From the NCBI RefSeq assembly GCF_000718165.1, contig NZ_JOEY01000030.1:1-64000 (forward strand): a stretch of DNA of 64,000 nt, given 5' to 3'. The number at the start of each line of letters is the position of its first letter. The first letter of the stretch is position 1. The DNA is from Streptomyces fulvoviolaceus. Lineage in GTDB: Bacteria > Actinomycetota > Actinomycetes > Streptomycetales > Streptomycetaceae. The notes below the pieces were generated by a model. The model ran no database searches, had not been told where the DNA came from, and was given only the letters and a program-made list of their open reading frames with translations. Position numbers and translations under genes: made by a program. Positions 59,291 through 64,000 of this stretch are shown here, in pieces.

Positions 59291-62200
59291 GGTGTCCTCC
59301 CAGTGGTGCGGGCGGTCCAGGCCAGGGAGGCAGCGCGAGCGAGGTAGAGGCAGACCTCTTCTTCGGGGAAGTTCACCGCGATGTGCCGTACGAAATGGAC
59401 GTGCAGCAGCGAGGTCAGGACATCGTCGAGGGCGATGCCCTGCGTGTGAGGGCCTGGCAGGTGCGGCCGGTAGGCGGCGAGCGCCGCGTCGCGATCGGCC
59501 CACGCCGACACGATCGCCGCTCCTCCGTGGGTACCGCGCAGTGCCGCCCAGTCGTCGCCAGGGTCGGCCAGACGTACGGCATCGGTGAACTGCGGGCGCG
59601 GTACGGGCACGGGCGCTGTGGGCGGGATGTGGTCGATCAGCCAGCGCATCCCGGCTTGAGTGCTGCCGAGGAACGCGGAGGCGATAGAGACAGTGTGTGC
59701 GGCCACCAGCGTGCGCTCGTGTGGGCGCCGCGGCTGCGAGAGCTGGGCCAGGATGGCGCGCGAGTCCGCCCGGAACAATTCCTCGGCCACGTCCCATGCC
59801 GGACCGGATCCCCAACGGCCCATCTCCCGATAGGAGGTGGGGTACCGCAAGTCCGCCAGCAGACCGGCGCCGCGCAGCTCGTCGGCCCACGCGCTCACGG
59901 TTCGAGCCGTCTCGGCGAACGCCTCCGGCGTGGGTAGCGCGATGCGCAGACGCAAGTGCTGCTCGGGGTCGCGGAAGCGGATGAACCACCACGGCGGGCC
60001 ACCGAGCCGTTCGAGCAGATCGGGCAAGTGGCAGGAGAGCAGGGTGTCCTGGCGGCGAGCGTCTCCATACAAGGTGGCCAACAACACCGACGAAGCCGCC
60101 GGGGTCTGCATCTGGGCTGGGGAGAGGGCGCGAGCCGGGGTGGGGGCGGGAAGCGCCGGCCACGCCAGCGGCCGGATCGCCTGGAGCGGCACCACTACCT
60201 CGTGGGCGCGACCGTCGCACCAACCGAACGCCCCCGGTTCGGCCGCCTCGACGAGCACGGCCAGGCCCACTCGGTCGAGGTGCTGGCGCAGCAGCGTCCG
60301 GTGGCCGGCCTCGTCGAGGTCAAGGAAGAGACGCCGGTCGTCCTCCACGAGGTAGACCCGCCGAGATAGCCGCCGCCGGGCCCGCCAGTCGGTGAGGGCG
60401 GCGTCCCATTCGGCCCAAGGGCATGCGCGGCCAGGCAGCTCGGGCGCCTCCAGCCGCCAGCGGGCCGGGGCAAGCACCGTGCGCCCGCACCGCAGGCGCG
60501 GTAGAAACGGCATCGCCGCCGCAGCGCCCCAGTCGAAGACGGTGACCTGCGCGCATTGAGCACGCGACAACTCGGTGAGGAATCGCACCAGCGGCGGAGT
60601 GTGCGCGCGGAGGTTAAGCGCGTGCATCCCGACGGCCTCGATGCGCTGGCCACGCTCGGGGGCAGCCAGGTACATGCGGCGGCCGTCGCACCCCACCGCC
60701 AGGTCCGCAGGTGTGAGGACATCGTCGACGGGGGCTCGGTGTTCCTGGAGACTGATCAGGGTGGGCAAGACTCGCGGGGCGCGCGTGACGTGAGCGCTCT
60801 CGGGCAGGAGCGGCGGAAAGGACAGCTGCGCGGGCACGGTGTTCCTGTCAGCGGTCGGAAGGTCAGCCAGCTCGGCGGCCAGGACCTCACGGTCGGCGGG
60901 GGCCAGGACTCTGAGGAACCGGCCTGTGGAGACGCCGGCGCCGCGAGACACGCTCACGACCTCCAGCCGGAACTGCCCGCGCTGCAGCTCGCCAACGCTT
61001 GCCGCATGGACGCGCACCCCCACCTCCAGGTGTGGCGGCACGCGGGGTTCGTCGGGCCCTACGTCCAGGGCGTCGATCAACTCGTCGGTGAGGACCACCT
61101 CGTCGCGGCCGTCGAGCGCGGCGGCCTGCGCCAGCCGTACGAGGGCGTCATCCCGAGCTGAGACGCGAGGTCGACGGGCGCCGGGCGGGGTGCCTGGGTA
61201 GCCCTCGGGGTAGCCAGTACCGCTGTCCGCGACGACTTCCTGGAGCGGCACCATCGTGCCGATGCCATACCGCTCGTAGAACCGCTGGTGGTACGCGCTC
61301 CACGCCGCGGTGCCGTACGGGCGGGCGCTGACTCGGGTCAGGACCAGGGCCGCGCGCTCGATCTCGCGGGCGACCGCGTCCGGCAGTACGAGCTGCGCGT
61401 CCAGGCGCAGGTCGAGCGCGACAGGGTGGCGGCGCAGACCTGGCACGAGGGCCCTCATCCGCGCTGCGACGCTGTCCCGCCCGCCCCGCGAAGTGCACTC
61501 ATTGAGGCCGGTCCGGATCGCCCGCAGCTCGCGCAGCATCTCCGCGACCGGGGGGAGGCTGTCGGCGTCGATTGCGTCGAGTTGGTCGAGTAGATACCCG
61601 AGGGTGTCGGTCTCGGTGCTGGGTGTGTGCAAGCTCGTGATCAGGACATGCCGCTGGATCAGCTCCACCAGCAGTCGGCGCACCTTCTCCGGTCCGGCCT
61701 CGAGGAACTCCGCCTGGAGCTTGTCCGCGAGCACACCGCCCCGGACCGGCGTCCGCGTTGCGGCGAGGACCGCGCGTACGGGCTCGGTGAGGGCCAGGGA
61801 GGCCTCAACCGCGCGAGTCCGATCGTCCTGGGCGTCGGATTGAAACGGCACGATGAGCCGGTCCCCGCGGAACATCACGGTGTTGTTGACGACCACCGGC
61901 AGCCGTTCGAGGAGGTCGGGGCAGGACTCCAGCCTCTCGACGACGGCGGCCAACCACTCTGCGCCCGCATGGCCGATGGCTACGTGCTCCGCACCCCAGC
62001 GTGCGCCCGCCTGCGGACCGAATTCCGCGACGGTAACACCGGCGAAGAGCCCGAATGGCGTCGCCCGGTGCTGGGAGCGCAGCAGGTAGCGGGCCACGGA
62101 CAGTGCCGCGCGCCGGACGTCTCGCGTCGAGGGCTCATCGGCCGTGCACAGGGTCCGTACCTGCGCGGCCAGGAACGGGCTGGCGTGTTTCAGGGCTTCG

Positions 62201-62370
62201 GCGAGGTCGGCGTTCGCCCAGATCTCGCGCAGCCAGGCGACACAGGTGGCGGACCCGTTGGGAGAGTGATCGTTGAGCTCCGGAAGCGGAGGACACGGCA
62301 GTGTCGGCCGGGCAACGGCTCGTACGATAGCGGTCGTGCCGGTTCGGAACGCTGGGCGCGGAGCAGCCAC
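59287..62370 (-). CDS. lanB: Class I lanthipeptide dehydratase (LanB)
   Basis: 1027 residues. Residues about 20-700 form the tRNA-dependent glutamylation domain (FLAAQVRTLCTADEPSTRDVRRAALSVARYLLRSQHRATPFGLFAG is the diagnostic early segment). The last 270 residues are the SpaB_C elimination domain (PPWWFIRFRDPEQHLRLRI, SYREMGRWGSG). It dehydrates Ser/Thr of the precursor. The start is placed at GTG 62370 because a perfect GGAGGT (62375-62380) precedes it; the longer ORF to 62433 would run through the hairpin after the precursor gene. Confidence 0.92.
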   Translation of the reverse strand: MAAPRPAFRTGTTAIVRAVARPTLPCPPLPELNDHSPNGSATCVAWLREIWANADLAEALKHASPFLAAQVRTLCTADEPSTRDVRRAALSVARYLLRSQHRATPFGLFAGVTVAEFGPQAGARWGAEHVAIGHAGAEWLAAVVERLESCPDLLERLPVVVNNTVMFRGDRLIVPFQSDAQDDRTRAVEASLALTEPVRAVLAATRTPVRGGVLADKLQAEFLEAGPEKVRRLLVELIQRHVLITSLHTPSTETDTLGYLLDQLDAIDADSLPPVAEMLRELRAIRTGLNECTSRGGRDSVAARMRALVPGLRRHPVALDLRLDAQLVLPDAVAREIERAALVLTRVSARPYGTAAWSAYHQRFYERYGIGTMVPLQEVVADSGTGYPEGYPGTPPGARRPRVSARDDALVRLAQAAALDGRDEVVLTDELIDALDVGPDEPRVPPHLEVGVRVHAASVGELQRGQFRLEVVSVSRGAGVSTGRFLRVLAPADREVLAAELADLPTADRNTVPAQLSFPPLLPESAHVTRAPRVLPTLISLQEHRAPVDDVLTPADLAVGCDGRRMYLAAPERGQRIEAVGMHALNLRAHTPPLVRFLTELSRAQCAQVTVFDWGAAAAMPFLPRLRCGRTVLAPARWRLEAPELPGRACPWAEWDAALTDWRARRRLSRRVYLVEDDRRLFLDLDEAGHRTLLRQHLDRVGLAVLVEAAEPGAFGWCDGRAHEVVVPLQAIRPLAWPALPAPTPARALSPAQMQTPAASSVLLATLYGDARRQDTLLSCHLPDLLERLGGPPWWFIRFRDPEQHLRLRIALPTPEAFAETARTVSAWADELRGAGLLADLRYPTSYREMGRWGSGPAWDVAEELFRADSRAILAQLSQPRRPHERTLVAAHTVSIASAFLGSTQAGMRWLIDHIPPTAPVPVPRPQFTDAVRLADPGDDWAALRGTHGGAAIVSAWADRDAALAAYRPHLPGPHTQGIALDDVLTSLLHVHFVRHIAVNFPEEEVCLYLARAASLAWTARTTGRTP

Positions 62371-62398
62371 CACTACCTCCGTGGGTAAAGGGACGGGC

Positions 62399-62438
62399 GG
62401 CTGGTGCCGCCACGCCACAGGGCGCGGCGGCACCAGCC
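62399..62438 (-). terminator. Attenuator hairpin between precursor gene and lanB
   Basis: 13-bp stem GGCTGGTGCCGCC (62399-62411) with GGCGGCACCAGCC (62426-62438), 14-base loop, 22 bases past the precursor stop. It would leave a stable short precursor mRNA and reduce read-through to lanB. Confidence 0.75.
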
Positions 62439-62460
62439 CGGAGCGACGTGGAGCCTCGGG

Positions 62461-62640
62461 TCAGGCGACGTTGGTGGTGCAGGCGCCGCAGGTGCTTCCG
62501 CAGTTGTCGTCGGTCAGGTTGACCAGGCCCGCGGGGTCGGCGACCTCGACGAGGGACACGTCCAGGTCGAAGCCGTCCGACGTCCTCGGGGTCTGCTGGC
62601 TCACTTGAGTGCTGCTCGGCACTACGGTGCTGCGTGTCAT
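62461..62640 (-). CDS. lanA: FxLD-family lanthipeptide precursor
   Basis: 59 residues. The leader contains GFDLDVSLVEV, whose FDLD is the FxLD recognition motif. The core end, NLTDDNCGSTCGACTTNVA, has three Cys (47, 51, 54) and Ser/Thr at 43, 49, 50, 55, 56 for thioether rings; the adjacent Asp44-Asp45 are possible sites for the isoaspartate methyltransferase. AGAGGAG sits 7 bases before the ATG. It lies directly upstream of lanB and between two hairpins. The ring pattern and cleavage site are not predictable. Confidence 0.92.
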   Translation of the reverse strand: MTRSTVVPSSTQVSQQTPRTSDGFDLDVSLVEVADPAGLVNLTDDNCGSTCGACTTNVA

Positions 62641-62682
62641 GCCAACTCCTCTGAGTGGTTGAGATGTTGTTGTGCGGTGGTG

Positions 62683-62726
62683 CCCGCCTCCGGCCGTACG
62701 GCACAGTGAGCACGGCCGAAGGCGGG
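62683..62726 (-). terminator. Hairpin upstream of the precursor gene
   Basis: CCCGCCT/AGGCGGG outer stem and GGCCGT/ACGGCC inner stem separated by a two-base mismatch, 14-base loop. It lies between the small cysteine-protein gene and the precursor, and could end the upstream transcript. Confidence 0.65.
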
Positions 62727-62733
62727 AGTCTGG

Positions 62734-62934
62734 TCAGACGGCGGCCGGCCGCCGCTCCATGAAGTAGGCGAGCGCCTGAGCCTTGAGCCGGTCGAGGCAC
62801 GGCTTGCAGGCGTGGACCGGGGCGTGCTGCCCGTCCCATTGCAGTGGGCCGAGCCAGATCACGGGCACTCCGGTGCGCTCGCACCCGAGCCAGCAGTCAC
62901 CGGTGACCCAGTGCTCATGCACGCGGGAGGTCAT
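62734..62934 (-). CDS. Small cysteine-rich protein in the lanthipeptide operon
   Basis: 66 residues. Two cysteine pairs (CWLGC at 14-18, CKPC at 43-46) suggest a small zinc-binding fold. No known catalytic motif. The ATG overlaps the upstream stop (ATGA) and GGGAG precedes it. Role unknown; possibly a regulator partner or adaptor. Confidence 0.7.
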   Translation of the reverse strand: MTSRVHEHWVTGDCWLGCERTGVPVIWLGPLQWDGQHAPVHACKPCLDRLKAQALAYFMERRPAAV

Positions 62935-63149
62935 GTCTCAGCTCCCGTCCACGGGCCAGGGGTGGGCGACCGGCAGGTGGGCCCGCACACCCAGAGCCGG
63001 AACAGCAGGCCCCGATGACGTACATCGCCCAAGATCTCGCCGCTTGCTCCCAGGTACCGGGCGCAGCGTGCGCACTCCATGCCCATCTGCTGGCGGGGAC
63101 GTAGGCGGGCGACGTCCGGCACGGGTGGGGTCGCCACGGCCGGCTTCAC
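62931..63149 (-). CDS. Small CxxC protein in the lanthipeptide operon
   Basis: 72 residues starting at GTG 63149 (VKPAVATPPVPDVARLRPRQ). It contains MECARCARYLGAS and VCGPTCRS, a four-cysteine zinc-ribbon-like pattern. The start overlaps the stop of the ATP-binding protein (GTGA) and AAGGG precedes it. It overlaps the next gene as well. Unknown function. Confidence 0.65.
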   Translation of the reverse strand: MKPAVATPPVPDVARLRPRQQMGMECARCARYLGASGEILGDVRHRGLLFRLWVCGPTCRSPTPGPWTGAET

Positions 63150-63592
63150 TCGTCGCCCTTCATGAAGAGTTCGGCCCAGACCTCTTTGCACCGTGGGCGC
63201 TCGTCCGGGCCGTGCAGGTCATAGCCCCAGCGGTCGGCGATGCCGTCGATCAGGAGCAGGCCACGGCCTGACTCGTCGTCTTCCCCGACCTGCCCGAGCA
63301 CCGGCTTGCGCGATGGCGCCCGGTCCACGACCCCAACGCGCACCCGTGTCGCGCTCGGCCGCCCAATAATCAGGCGGATCGAGTCGCACGGGGTGTGCCT
63401 GACGGCGTTCGCGATCAGCTCCGAGATGATCAGCGCGGCGACGTCGGCAAGGTTGTCGAGATGCCATACGCCGAGGACGTCACGGACGAGCTTGCGGCCG
63501 ATTTTGGCCGTGGACGGCTCGCACGGGAAGGTCTGGCTGTAGGCGGGGTGGCCGGTGGGGGCGGCCTGAACTGGCTTAATGAGACTCGTCAT
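63146..63592 (-). CDS. Anti-sigma-factor-type ATP-binding protein
   Basis: 148 residues from ATG 63592 (MTSLIKPVQAAP). HATPase_c fold of the RsbW/SpoIIAB group: ELIANAVRHTP (N box) and DESGRGLLLIDGIADRWG (G box). Such proteins bind and inhibit sigma factors or act as regulatory kinases in Streptomyces. First gene of the lanthipeptide operon, so it may control expression of the cluster. Confidence 0.82.
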   Translation of the reverse strand: MTSLIKPVQAAPTGHPAYSQTFPCEPSTAKIGRKLVRDVLGVWHLDNLADVAALIISELIANAVRHTPCDSIRLIIGRPSATRVRVGVVDRAPSRKPVLGQVGEDDESGRGLLLIDGIADRWGYDLHGPDERPRCKEVWAELFMKGDE

Positions 63593-63832
63593 TGGGGTTG
63601 AGCCTTCGTGTCGTCTCGGCGCCCGGCCCACCCCCGCGGGGGACCTCAGGGGCGGGCCGGGCCGTCAACAGCCGCCCGCACGGTTGGCGTAGCGGGCGAC
63701 CGGCAACAAGACAACTCCCTTCCCGCGCAAGGTGATTAGGGCGATCAGCCGTCCGTCCATCGGAAGGACCTAGGGTGATTTGACCTTCTCTTTACCTGGC
63801 GAGCCAGGGGAGGTGAGGACTACCGTGCGGAC
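63593..63832. promoter_or_regulatory. Divergent promoter region at the head of the cluster
   Basis: 240 bases between the ATP-binding protein and the partial regulator. It has two related motifs, AAGGTGATTAGGG (about 63730) and TAGGGTGATTTGACC (about 63771), the latter including a TTGACC -35-like element. No gene is seen. It probably drives both the lanthipeptide operon and the right-edge gene. Confidence 0.45.
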
Positions 63833-64000
63833 ATGGACACCACGCGCAACACCGTTCTTGAGGCGTGGATGGCCGAACACGGCTACAGCTCCAACAGCCT
63901 TGCTGACGCTGTGAACAGGGCCTTAGAGGAACTGACCGGGAGACATGGCGGCCTCGACGGTTCATCGGTCCGGGACTGGAAAGCAGGCCGGATCACGTGG
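63833..64000 (+). CDS. Helix-turn-helix regulator, partial (runs off the window)
   Basis: 56 codons visible: MDTTRNTVLEAWMAEHGYSS then NSLADAVNRALEELTGRHGG and SSVRDWKAGRITW. This is the start typical of Streptomyces XRE-type regulators with C-terminal TPR domains (LADAVNRALEELTGR...VRDWKAGR). Probably the pathway regulator of the adjacent lanthipeptide cluster. The 3' part is missing. Confidence 0.7.
   Translation, partial: MDTTRNTVLEAWMAEHGYSSNSLADAVNRALEELTGRHGGLDGSSVRDWKAGRITW

Overview
The window is high-GC actinobacterial DNA, almost certainly a Streptomyces chromosome: coding third positions are nearly all G/C, GTG starts are frequent, translational overlaps of the ATGA type are common, and the gene content (PucR-type regulator, F420-type LLM oxidoreductase, lanthipeptide genes, many secreted or Tat-exported proteins, Streptomyces-type intergenic palindromes) fits. 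I see no rRNA, tRNA, CRISPR array or replication origin.

Layout. 96-2110: alkylation-repair pair (Ogt and an Ada/AlkA fusion). 2288-4794: heavy-metal P1B-type ATPase divergent from an ArsR/SmtB regulator with an operator between them. 4837-8697: Tat-exported GH2 beta-galactosidase with a LamG-like insert. 8919-19319: secreted proteins, macro-domain protein, FAD oxidoreductase, inositol-phosphatase-like enzyme, cytosolic gamma-glutamyltransferase, methyltransferase, a NarL-type two-component system and an AhpD-like protein. 19341-28245: a one-strand catabolic block for pyrimidines/hydantoins (NCS1 permease, LLM oxidoreductase, dihydropyrimidinase, two paralogous N-carbamoyl amidohydrolases, PucR regulator, class III aminotransferase). 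28544-47481: housekeeping and accessory genes, including an MFS exporter, HAD-like protein, XRE regulator divergent from a leaderless methionine aminopeptidase, ClpC-like ATPase, secreted GGT, CocE-type hydrolase, orphan glutamate-type ABC ATPase, SGNH lipoprotein, exonuclease III, MBL hydrolase and a PcaD-PcaC fusion.

47939-54680 is a mobile region. A tyrosine integrase is followed by a complete Tn7-like transposon of 4507 bp (49737-54243) carrying tnsA-tnsB-tnsC-tniQ in one overlapping operon. Its near-identical 25-bp terminal inverted repeats are flanked on both sides by the same 5-bp sequence TGAAG, a direct target-site-duplication signature. Repeated transposase-site motifs lie inside the left end. 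This is the most distinctive mobile system in the window.

54680-63592 is a class I lanthipeptide cluster of the FxLD type, read right to left: an anti-sigma-like ATPase, two small cysteine-pair proteins, a 59-residue precursor (FDLD leader motif, three Cys near the C terminus), LanB, LanC, and a large protein that fuses a SpaB_C-like domain to a protein-isoaspartate-methyltransferase domain. The operon ends at a strong hairpin; a helical-repeat protein follows. A partial regulator runs off the right edge. No dedicated LanT or leader protease is visible.
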